Of a DNA stretch of 64,000 nt, positions 40,001 through 42,984 are shown in pieces. Positions within the stretch are counted from its first letter, which is position 1, and every line of letters begins with the position of its first letter. A program made the position numbers and the translations under genes. Under the pieces are notes generated by a model. It had not been told where the DNA came from and searched no databases. It worked only from the letters and a program-made list of their open reading frames with translations. Source of the DNA: Eremophila alpestris peregrina (Eukaryota; Chordata; Aves; Passeriformes; Alaudidae); the NCBI GenBank assembly GCA_009792885.1, contig WMCF01000014.1:15512049-15576048 (forward strand), read 5' to 3'.

Positions 40001-42128
40001 CTTCCCAGAAGGAACAAGAGAAAGTTTTGTTCTGAAAATGATGAAGATCTTTACAAGAAGTCTCATAGGTACCCCTGAACACTCCCACCAAAATGAGATC
40101 TCACTCCCTTTCTGCCTCTAATCACATTTCTGCTACTTAACTTGCACTAGCTTGGCACATGGCAAATTCATTCACAAGACAATGCAATTTATGAACTCAG
40201 GGGAAACTTAAAAAAGAATAAATATGAGAAAGTAAACAAAAAACCCGCCAAAAATCTCTGTAGAGAATATGTGCCATTGTAAATTGAATCATCTCACAGA
40301 ATCTGAAAAGTGCAAGAATCAGTTAGGAACAGGTGGTAAACAAAATCAGAGCCTCTTTTCACATAACTCCTCATTGAACTCTGTGTTCTAAAAACCTTGG
40401 AACAAAACCATAAACTGTTTCACTAGTTATAGATGATTAAGACCGAATTTGCCTGACTGGAAAGAAGTCATAGAGCAAACACAGAGTTAAAAAAAAAAAA
40501 GAACTGGAGCGCTATGAAGTCCCAAAACACCGAAGTTTAAAGCAGCATTTTTAGCATTATAATCTACTGTGCTTTGTACCCCCTACCACTAAAATATTTT
40601 GTTCATTCATGGTTAAGCTTGGCAAATAGAAAATGAATTGAACAGTGTCTTAATATCCATTTTCATCCTTACTTTCTTGTGTTTGGATCAGTGTTTTAGA
40701 AAACAGACAGAGGTGTCCTTCAAAGCTTTTACTTCCACACACATCTTCACACACAGGATCATTTAATGATTACAGATTTCTGCTGAGTTGCATCTGAACT
40801 ATGTATCACACTGGTACAACAACAAAAAATGTCTTTTTCAGAACACCTTACTAAATAGATTTTGACTGAAATATCAAGAAGGAACTTGGGCATTAATTTC
40901 TTGCAATATTAGTAGGTTTATCAGTGGAAAGCTGGGACAGAGTATGTCATATTTCATTCCACTAGCTTTTTACCGCCTCCCTCCTAAAACTAATCCTCAC
41001 TAGAAACCAAAACTATAAAACAATGAAATGCCCATAAATGCCTTAGTGACTGCAGTCTTCTGCTTTAAAATATTACGTTTTGTGTTTTCCATTCCTATGA
41101 CAACGGTGTCATCTGTGTATTAAAAGGTGTTTTCAAATATCTGTCTTGTGCTGCCTTCTTTTTCCACCACTCTTTTTTGGTCCTGTCAGTTAGTTACAGA
41201 CACAGATTCCTAGAATGGTTTAGGTAGGAAGAGATCTTAAAGGCCATCTAGCTCCAAGCCCCCTGCCATGGGCAGGGACACCTTCCACTAGACCAAGTTG
41301 CTTAGAGCCCCATCCAGCCCGGTTTGAACACATCCAAGAACGGAGCATCCATCCTCTGGGAAACTTGGACATGACTGGCATTCTGGGCTCCGAGCACACA
41401 TTGCCAAGACATCTGCGGGGAGCTATTTTACCACTATCCTTCTCTTTATTAAACGTCTTGCCCTCACTTTTTAAAATACTCAATACCTTGTTCGATACCA
41501 CTCTTCTACTAAAAACAAGGAATACGAGCCCTGGAACACACAGCCTGTTCTGACACTGGCTGTGGCAACCCAGGCGTCAGCTTTTACCCACTTGGACCAT
41601 TTCAAGCCACAGTCCTGGGAATTCATCCGCAGGCAGCCTGACAGCCGCAGGCACACATCCCAGCCCCGAGCCACGGAACTTGCTGGATTAGACGAGGAGG
41701 TCTATGCCCGTCACGCCGCCGGGCGGAATGCCGGAGATCCATATGCAGACTATGGAAGTGCCTCTCCCCGGCTCCGGTCCGGGATTCCGGCGGGCGCTCT
41801 CCCTCCGCGGGGAGCCGGCGCAGGCACCAGCCTGGACCGGCACTGGGATGGCGCCGCTGCAGCTCCCCGGGAGCGGGGCAGGTGCGGGGCGGCGTCACCC
41901 CTCTGCCCCGGCTACCGCATCCCGCCCGCCTGCGGCCGGACAGGAGAGTCCCGCGGCGCCGCATCCCCTCGGGCGACGCCGCCCCTGCGCCATGTTGTGG
42001 AGAGGGACCCGCGGAGCCGCCTTCCCCCTCCCCCGCGGTCGCTACTCACCGGACGCCGCGGGGCACAACAGCGGGGCCGCCGCCAGGCACAGCAGGGCCC
42101 AGGGCCACCGAGCGGCCGCCGCCGCCAT
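843..42128 (-). CDS. RECK: RECK, reversion-inducing cysteine-rich protein with Kazal motifs (18 exons, C-terminus outside window)
   Basis: RECK is a GPI-anchored, secreted-pathway glycoprotein. It restrains MMP2, MMP9 and MMP14, and with ADGRA2 presents Wnt7a/7b to Frizzled, which brain vessel growth requires. Eighteen exons join in frame to 814 codons plus one base. In order the protein has a signal peptide (about 1-26), five cysteine-knot motifs opening with paired cysteines (C30, C97, C144, C209, C285), a Frizzled-like cysteine-rich region, EGF-like segments and three Kazal-type modules. Four N-glycosylation sequons (N79, N193, N290, N345) match human sites 86, 200, 297 and 352 with a constant offset of 7, caused by a shorter N-terminus. 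Residues P249 and W254 of the fourth cysteine knot, reported (from memory) as needed for Wnt7 signalling, are kept. Human RECK is 971 residues, so about 150 C-terminal residues including the GPI signal lie left of the window. No frameshift or stop was found in these exons. Confidence 0.97.
1054..2244 (-). other. RECK intron 17
   Basis: AT-rich apart from the first 90 bp next to exon 18. Holds the 33-bp-period tandem duplication at 1297-1351. Nothing else recognised. Confidence 0.8.
1297..1351. repeat. Short tandem duplication, period 33 bp
   Basis: The 22-bp string beginning GTTCTGTGCTAATGCTTAAA occurs at 1297-1318 and again at 1330-1351 with no mismatch. In RECK intron 17, no known function. 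Confidence 0.9.
2245..2437 (-). CDS. RECK: RECK exon 17: Kazal-type module 2
   Basis: Residues 680-744. Reads RCIPKKQVCLTSFEKFECSQ, then ECLPRQLNCDQTRDPVCDTD and ends LCTLYQKGKSLAYRGPCQ. This is the degenerate second Kazal module of RECK (DPVCDTD...NLC). Acceptor tctgcag and donor CAG|gtagga; enters in phase 2 and leaves in phase 0. Confidence 0.95.
2438..4466 (-). other. RECK intron 16
   Basis: AT-rich, no repeat or exon recognised. Open frames such as 3627-4034 have no recognisable protein content. Confidence 0.75.
4467..4638 (-). CDS. RECK: RECK exon 16: Kazal-type module 1
   Basis: Residues 623-679 plus two bases. Reads GLPCNCVDQFVPVCGQNGRT, then YPSACIARCVGLQDNQFEFG and ends DPCNPNPCNKNQ. 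This is the first Kazal module, with the VCGxNGxTYxSxC core of serine-protease inhibitors. Acceptor cttgcag and donor AAG|gtaaaa; enters in phase 1 and leaves in phase 2. Confidence 0.96.
4639..5110 (-). other. RECK intron 15
   Basis: Short intron of 472 bp with ordinary splice signals; nothing else seen. Confidence 0.85.
5111..5233 (-). CDS. RECK: RECK exon 15: CxCF segment before Kazal 1
   Basis: Residues 582-622 plus one base. Reads SHGSSFNIDCNVCSCFAGNL, then ICSTRQCLTEHSSEDERRKF. Aligned with human SHGTSFSIDCNVCSCFAGNL. There is no methionine in frame, so it has no start-to-stop ORF and must be found by splice signals (acceptor tttaag, donor CAG|gtaact). Phase 1 at both ends. Confidence 0.94.
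5234..7569 (-). other. RECK intron 14
   Basis: AT-rich. A C-rich tract with AACCCCC-type runs lies at 7,230-7,320. No mobile element or gene recognised. Confidence 0.75.
7570..7758 (-). CDS. RECK: RECK exon 14: cysteine-rich segment before the Kazal modules
   Basis: Residues 519-581 plus one base. Reads GCKLGEASDFIVRQGTLIQV, GDIGCYKICTCGHSGLLENC and KSCIVGGQRK. Close to human (DIG for EVG, CTCGH for CSCGQ, QRK for KRK). Acceptor tgcag and donor AAA|gtaagt, phase 1 at both ends. Confidence 0.95.
7759..9634 (-). other. RECK intron 13
   Basis: A purine-rich GGAAAA tract lies at 8,210-8,300. The ERV LTR remnant at 9,300-9,548 lies at the right end, near exon 13. The rest is unremarkable. Confidence 0.75.
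9300..9548 (+). mobile_element. 3' part of an ERV LTR (truncated)
   Basis: Contains GAGCTGTGGCACTGTGCATC, an ATT microsatellite (about 9430-9449), TGACTAAACTCTT, AGTGAGCGAGTGGCTGTGTG and the terminal GGGTTAAACCATGGCA. These are the landmarks of the 3' half of a common avian ERV LTR, in plus orientation. The 5' half is missing or unrecognisable and no target duplication was seen. It ends about 90 bp from RECK exon 13. Confidence 0.75.
9635..9775 (-). CDS. RECK: RECK exon 13: first EGF-like segment
   Basis: Residues 472-518 plus one base. Reads SPSSLGHIVEDVTHPCNPNP, then CAANQLCEVNRKGC and LCLPYLCVP, aligned to human RPSTLGNIVEEVTHPCNPNP and onward. More divergent at its 5' end than neighbours. 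Acceptor cttcag and donor CAG|gtaagg, phase 1 at both ends. Confidence 0.93.
9776..10233 (-). other. RECK intron 12
   Basis: 458 bp, AT-rich, nothing recognised besides its donor hairpin. Confidence 0.85.
10226..10245. repeat. Perfect 8-bp inverted repeat over the RECK exon 12 donor
   Basis: ATACTTAC at 10226-10233, a four-base spacer TCAG, then GTAAGTAT at 10238-10245. The arms are perfect reverse complements. The exon 12 donor is 10234|10233, so the U1-pairing bases form one arm. In the RECK transcript the 20 bases could fold into a hairpin. Confidence 0.93.
10234..10370 (-). CDS. RECK: RECK exon 12: end of the Frizzled-like region
   Basis: Residues 426-471 plus one base. Reads SDCVEILKKCGDHNRFPEG, ESICELLSPTDDLENC and IPLDTYL. 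Acceptor tctgtag; donor TGA|gtaagt, which leaves in phase 1 so that A plus GC from exon 13 gives serine (human has arginine here). The donor lies inside a perfect inverted repeat (10226-10245), described separately. The same 20 bp read on the plus strand contain CAG|gtaagt. Confidence 0.94.
10371..11130 (-). other. RECK intron 11
   Basis: 760 bp, AT-rich. Contains the short direct repeat near 10,958-11,004; nothing else seen. Confidence 0.85.
10958..11004. repeat. Short direct repeat, period about 30 bp
   Basis: ATTCAAGCAATGGCAA occurs twice, starting near 10,959 and 10,989. A local duplication in RECK intron 11. Confidence 0.85.
11131..11343 (-). CDS. RECK: RECK exon 11: Frizzled-like cysteine-rich region
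   Basis: Residues 355-425 plus two bases. Starts RPTELFRSCNTQSDQGAMN, continues KMPFINIPVLDIKKCQPEMW and ends KPCHSKSRGSIICK. One change from human over 70 residues (T for A in CNTQ), so this stretch is under very strong constraint. Acceptor ttttaag and donor CAA|gtaagt, phase 2 at both ends. Confidence 0.96.
11344..12273 (-). other. RECK intron 10
   Basis: 930 bp, AT-rich, with a 14-A run near 11,760. Nothing else seen. Confidence 0.85.
12274..12453 (-). CDS. RECK: RECK exon 10: cysteine knot 5 and start of the Frizzled-like region
   Basis: Residues 295-354 plus two bases. Reads RELCTKLYSTSWGNSQSWQ through EVSMLTCLADVREPCQLGC to RNLTYCTNFNN, completing knot 5 and carrying the N345-L-T sequon. 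Nearly identical to human. Acceptor tttgtttgtttgttttcag, another TTTG-repeat pyrimidine tract. Donor CAG|gtagga, phase 2 at both ends. Confidence 0.96.
12454..13900 (-). other. RECK intron 9
   Basis: 1,447 bp. The TTTG acceptor repeat is at the left end. No repeat family or extra exon recognised. Confidence 0.8.
12456..12478. repeat. (CAAA)n repeat at exon 10 acceptor
   Basis: AAAACAAACAAACAAACAAA directly adjoins the exon 10 acceptor; on the RECK strand it is a TTTG repeat ending in ttttcag. Confidence 0.9.
13901..14168 (-). CDS. RECK: RECK exon 9: cysteine knot 4 and start of knot 5
   Basis: Residues 206-294 plus two bases. Begins SLYCCDRAEDYACQTACKR, holds LPQDPLWQCF (P249 and W254, the Wnt7-signalling residues of knot 4 by human equivalence), then the proline-rich linker VTVHPPPSTGLDGAK, and opens knot 5 with C285-C286 and the N290-S-S sequon. 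Acceptor taacag and donor TAG|gtcagt. It enters in phase 1 and leaves in phase 2. Changes from human are few (Y216 for H, M229 for K, M246 for Q). Confidence 0.95.
14169..14540 (-). other. RECK intron 8
   Basis: 372 bp, AT-rich, ordinary splice signals, nothing else seen. Confidence 0.85.
14541..14738 (-). CDS. RECK: RECK exon 8: cysteine knot 3
   Basis: Residues 140-205. It encodes the whole third cysteine knot from GSVCCSYAGHHTNCREYC to IHCVNNYTQSYPMRNPTD, practically identical to human. It includes the N193-Y-T sequon and paired cysteines C144-C145. The acceptor lies in gtttgtttgtttgcttccccag, so a TTTG repeat forms the pyrimidine tract. Donor ACA|gtaagt, phase 1 on both sides. Confidence 0.96.
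14739..15631 (-). other. RECK intron 7
   Basis: 893 bp. The left end is the CAAA and A/C-rich simple sequence; the remainder is AT-rich and plain. Confidence 0.85.
14740..14935. repeat. (CAAA)n repeat and A/C-rich simple sequence at exon 8 acceptor
   Basis: CAAACAAACAAACAAAC lies at about 14,748-14,765, within 30 bp of the exon 8 acceptor. A further A- and C-rich tract (AAAAACCC, CAAACAAAC, CAACAACAAC) covers 14,840-14,930. On the RECK strand these are T/G-rich and provide the pyrimidine tract. Confidence 0.88.
15632..15665 (-). CDS. RECK: RECK exon 7: 34-bp exon closing cysteine knot 2
   Basis: Residues 129-139 plus one base, only 34 bp. Reads NALFSCINRNE, matching human NALFSCISRNE, and supplies the last cysteine of knot 2 (C134). 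Acceptor atttcag and donor AAA|gtaagt. It leaves in phase 1: the final A joins TG from exon 8 to make methionine 140. It is easily missed by ORF calling because of its size and sits at the end of an 8.9-kb intron. Confidence 0.92.
16184..16735 (-). mobile_element. CR1 LINE 3' fragment
   Basis: Plus-strand text shows the reverse of a CR1 3' end: GGGTTGGGCAGGACCTTAAA, CCCCTGCCATGGGCAGGCAC, CTTCCACTAGACCAGGTTGC, GGCAACCTGTGCCAGTGCCT, CTGAACAACCCCAGCTCTCT and CTCATCAGAGCAGAGCAGAG. About 550 bp of the 3' untranslated part, truncated at its 5' end as is usual for CR1. In RECK intron 6. Confidence 0.9.
22592..22676. repeat. AT-rich tandem repeat
   Basis: About 85 bp of TATATATTTATA and TTATAGAGGTATATATA units in imperfect tandem. 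Located in RECK intron 6. Likely length-variable. Confidence 0.9.
24594..24641 (-). CDS. RECK: RECK exon 6: cysteine knot 2, middle
   Basis: Residues 113-128, 16 codons, phase 0 at both ends. Reads ASAKNDVLKVCRKEYE, matching human ASSKNDISKVCRKEYE. Acceptor tttcag and donor GAG|gtatgt. The 8.9-kb intron 6, the longest in the window, follows it on the minus strand. Confidence 0.92.
24642..26270 (-). other. RECK intron 5
   Basis: 1.6 kb, AT-rich, no repeat family recognised. Confidence 0.8.
26271..26356 (-). CDS. RECK: RECK exon 5: start of cysteine knot 2
   Basis: Residues 84-112. It encodes GVLKKSDGWVGLGCCELA and ends in CRQACKQ, opening the second cysteine knot with C97-C98. It is almost identical to the human segment (VLKK for VFKK, AVEC for ALEC). 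Acceptor ctag and donor CAG|gtaagg; enters in phase 1 and leaves in phase 0. Confidence 0.94.
26801..27326 (+). mobile_element. Solo ERV LTR, 526 bp, with 5-bp target duplication
   Basis: Starts TGTGGTGTTT and ends in GGTTAATCCACAAC, flanked by CTTCC (26796-26800 and 27327-27331). Plus-strand landmarks in order: GTTGATAATAC, a TATA-like CATAAAAGCTGGGG near 27,030, a T-rich tract, a motif similar to ATCCCAACCCATGGGTTTTC and the GGGGTTAAxCCAC terminal motif common in avian ERV LTRs. The last two bases are degraded from the usual CA. No coding region remains. In RECK intron 4, antisense to the gene. Confidence 0.87.
28342..28984 (+). mobile_element. Solo ERV LTR, 643 bp, with 5-bp target duplication
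   Basis: Starts TGTCCTAGGG and ends ACCAAGACA, and is flanked on both sides by ATGGT (28337-28341 and 28985-28989). It shows a T-rich central part, a GC-rich block near 28,680-28,740, and an AATAAA-type signal near 28,850 in the plus orientation. I recognise the sequence as a passerine ERVL-type LTR. No internal viral genes are present, so this is a solo LTR left by recombination. The perfect duplication suggests a moderately young insertion. It lies in RECK intron 4, opposite to RECK transcription. Confidence 0.92.
30000..31625 (-). mobile_element. CR1 LINE remnant with decayed endonuclease and reverse transcriptase
   Basis: Read on the minus strand, 31,610-31,380 shows decayed CR1 endonuclease with ALYVR-like and ITET-like traces. 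30,540-30,450 translates as GLVLFNIFINDGTKFTLSVF followed by ASDAKV, clearly the CR1 reverse-transcriptase region around the xADD site, here altered to ASDA. 30,120-30,000 resembles the CR1 3' part (GGTCTCACCAGTGCTGAGTA on plus). Many stops and shifts make it non-functional. It occupies intron 4 in the same orientation as RECK. Confidence 0.82.
31950..33314 (+). mobile_element. Long ERV LTR remnant, about 1.35 kb
   Basis: The left part (31,960-32,350) has the GAGCTGCTAGCAGCTTTC and GGTAACACCTCTATGATAAC type motifs of a passerine ERVL-like LTR. The middle (32,440-32,760) has the repeated GCAGCCCATG and GCTGGAGCA units of the same family. The right part (32,930-33,314) has CCTCTCCCTAAGTGAACTGA, GGTTTATTTTAGTTCTCATT and CAACCCATGAGTTTTC, ending in CAACCTGTCACA. 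The order fits one element in plus orientation. The left edge is approximate and no target duplication was confirmed. Family recognition is from memory, not alignment. Confidence 0.68.
33792..33828 (-). CDS. RECK: RECK exon 4: 37-bp exon closing cysteine knot 1
   Basis: Residues 72-83 plus one base, only 37 bp. It reads REVWGCINSSLP, aligned to human VEIWNCMNSSLP. It carries the last cysteine of knot 1 (C77) and the N79-S-S glycosylation sequon. Acceptor ttttcag and donor CAG|gtaaga, leaving in phase 1. It lies just left of intron 3 and at the right edge of the element-rich intron 4. Its first residue differs from the human valine. Confidence 0.9.
33829..35806 (-). other. RECK intron 3
   Basis: Holds a short CR1 3' end at 34,487-34,556. 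Otherwise AT-rich and plain. Confidence 0.8.
34487..34556 (+). mobile_element. Short CR1 LINE 3' end
   Basis: About 70 bp: GGTTAGACTCAAAGATCTTT, TTTTCCAACCTAAATACATC and GTGATTCTAAG, the CR1 3' terminus in sense orientation. Heavily truncated. Confidence 0.75.
35807..35881 (-). CDS. RECK: RECK exon 3: cysteine knot 1, middle
   Basis: Residues 47-71, 25 codons, phase 0 at both ends. It translates as ILSSKSDSRLKH... to ...YCPESM, corresponding to the human segment between CEQ and VEIW. Acceptor aacag and donor ATG|gtaagg. A symmetrical exon: skipping it would keep the frame but delete one cysteine of knot 1. Confidence 0.92.
36715..37490 (-). mobile_element. CR1 LINE remnant, reverse transcriptase region
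   Basis: Around 36,990-36,900 the minus strand translates as SGIPKGSALGPVLCKSFVNE, a decayed form of the CR1 reverse-transcriptase motif SG(V)PQGSxLGPxLF. The left edge (GGTTAGAAGGGATCTCAGAA) is the CR1 3' terminal type. Internal deletions are implied because the 3' end and RT are too close. The right portion is weakly recognisable. Not functional; in RECK intron 2. Confidence 0.72.
38880..39110 (+). mobile_element. Diverged CR1 LINE fragment
   Basis: GCTGCAAGAATAATTATT, CTTGTTCAGCCTAAC, TTCTCTAGATATATCAGGGA and nearby text resemble the segment of CR1 that encodes none of the known domains and precedes its 3' end. Old and diverged; call is tentative. Confidence 0.45.
39807..39865 (-). CDS. 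RECK: RECK exon 2: start of cysteine knot 1
   Basis: Residues 27-46. It opens with LSCCYHAKDN and runs to CRDVCEQ, the signature of the first RECK cysteine-knot motif (paired cysteines C30-C31, then the CxxxC pattern). The acceptor follows a pyrimidine-rich tract ending in cag/tag and the donor is CAG|gtaagc. It enters in phase 1 and leaves in phase 0, matching exons 1 and 3. The avian and human proteins are nearly identical from KDN to CEQ. Confidence 0.93.
39866..42049 (-). other. RECK intron 1
   Basis: 2.2 kb. The right 400 bp belongs to the CpG island; a CR1 3' end lies at 41,205-41,350. First introns often hold regulatory sites, but none can be named here. Confidence 0.8.
41205..41350 (-). 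mobile_element. CR1 LINE 3' fragment
   Basis: Reverse of a CR1 3' end: TAGAATGGTTTAGGTAGGAA, CCCCCTGCCATGGGCAGGGA and CTTCCACTAGACCAAGTTGC. In RECK intron 1, about 300 bp left of the CpG island. Confidence 0.88.
42050..42128 (-). CDS. RECK: RECK exon 1 coding part: start codon and signal peptide
   Basis: Encodes residues 1-26 and the first base of codon 27. It begins MAAAAARWPW and continues with a leucine- and alanine-rich hydrophobic core ending near CPAAS, a typical signal peptide. The start is well fixed: the ATG sits in a strong context (G at -3 and G at +4) and an in-frame TAG lies eight codons upstream at 42150-42152. The donor is CCG|gtgagt, phase 1. The N-terminus is about seven residues shorter than human before the first paired cysteines, and the alanine run is encoded by a GCG/GCC tract. 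Confidence 0.93.
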
Positions 42129-42149
42129 GGCCGGGTCTCGAACCCACGC

Positions 42150-42345
42150 CTACCCCGCCCCGCGACCCCCGCCCGCCGCACGGACAGACGGACGGACGGA
42201 CGGACGGACGGACGGACGGGCTGGCGGGATCCGCTGCCGGCAGCGCCCCCTCCCGCCGGCCCCGCGCCGCCTCCCGCCGCGCCCATTGGCTGAGCCGCCC
42301 CGCCAGGCCCCGCCCCCGCCCGGCTCCGCGGACATTCCAGCGGGA
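42150..42345 (-). promoter_or_regulatory. RECK: RECK proximal promoter: GC boxes, CCAAT box, TEAD-like site
   Basis: Read on the minus strand, CCAAT lies at 42285-42289, about 157 bp upstream of the ATG. A GGCGGGGGCGGGG double GC box lies at 42308-42320 and further GC boxes at about 42160-42180. On the plus strand ACATTCCA (42332-42339) matches the TEAD consensus. No TATA box is visible. By usual CCAAT spacing, transcription probably starts around 42,190-42,225, inside or beside the GACG repeat. This is inference from motifs; no transcript data were available. Confidence 0.6.
42187..42218. repeat. (GACG)8 tetranucleotide microsatellite in the RECK leader/core promoter
   Basis: Eight perfect GACG units, flanked by one imperfect unit on the left, 59-90 bp upstream of the RECK start codon. 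On the sense strand it reads (CGTC)n. Each unit carries a CpG. Length variation here would change the leader or the start-site spacing. Confidence 0.93.
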
Positions 42346-42572
42346 GCCGAGGGCGGCGGGGCGCTGGACTCGGCTCCTCTTCCTGCTCCTCGGCCCGGCG
42401 GCGGGCTGGCCGCGGGCGCCCGTTCTGTGGGCACCTCGCAGGACACCGCAGCCTTCCTTCCCTTCGGCCCGTGGAGCGGCATGGCCGTGCCCGGAGGGAG
42501 GACTCGGGCTCGGTCTGAAAAGAGGACTAAGGAGAAGAGAAGGGGGCATAGACTCCGTTAAATTAGTTAATT

Positions 42573-42590
42573 TATATATATATATATATA
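42573..42590. repeat. (TA)9 dinucleotide repeat
   Basis: Nine TA units just outside the upstream edge of the CpG island. Simple repeat with no further feature. Confidence 0.9.
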
Positions 42591-42706
42591 GTATTTGAAT
42601 TATTAACGTACTTCTAGACTTCACTTATTGAGCATTGGTTGCAGCCTTACAGTACTTAAAGTGAGCTTATGAAGAGAAGGGAGAGTGACTTCTTATCCAG
42701 GCAAAT

Positions 42707-42978
42707 CGTGACAGGACAAAGGGCAATAGTTTTTAACTGAAAGAGGAGATATTTAAACTAGGTGTTCGGAAGAAATTCTTTACTCAGAGGGTGCTGCGTT
42801 ACTGGAAGAGGTTGCCCAGAGAAGCTGTGGATGCCCTGGTAGCGTTCAAGGCCAGGTTGGATGGGGCTCTGAGCAACCCGTTCTAGAGAAAGGTGTCCCT
42901 GCCTGTGGCAGCGGGTTTGGAACTGGCCAGTCTTTAAGGTCCTTTCCAACCCAAACCGTCCTGTGATTTCTATGATTG
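42707..42978 (+). mobile_element. CR1 LINE 3' fragment
   Basis: Ends with TTTAAGGTCCTTTCCAACCC and GATTTCTATGATT, the diagnostic avian CR1 3' terminus, and carries GAAGAGGTTGCCCAGAGAAG and GGTTGGATGGGGCTCTGAGC. 5'-truncated. It sits about 120 bp beyond the RECK CpG island. Confidence 0.92.
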
Positions 42979-42984
42979 CAAGGC

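Larger units (their letters stand above)
41640..42540. promoter_or_regulatory. CpG island at the RECK 5' end
   Basis: Dense CpG and high G+C across exon 1, the leader and proximal upstream DNA, in contrast to AT-rich DNA on both sides. It contains several GC boxes, the CCAAT box and the tetranucleotide array. Such islands mark broad, widely active promoters in vertebrates. Long open frames on both strands here are a by-product of the low stop-codon density in GC-rich DNA and are not called as genes. Confidence 0.9.

Noticed and set aside
41912..42286. Upstream ATG and 124-codon minus frame that overlaps the RECK start
   Set aside because: Its ATG lies inside the CCAAT box, so it is probably upstream of the transcription start and not in the mRNA.
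41562..42598. Long overlapping open frames on both strands (up to about 285 codons) across the CpG island
   Set aside because: Compositional artefact: GC-rich DNA has few stop codons. Translations are proline/arginine/alanine-rich with no domain, and include the RPSVRPSV-type reading of the microsatellite.
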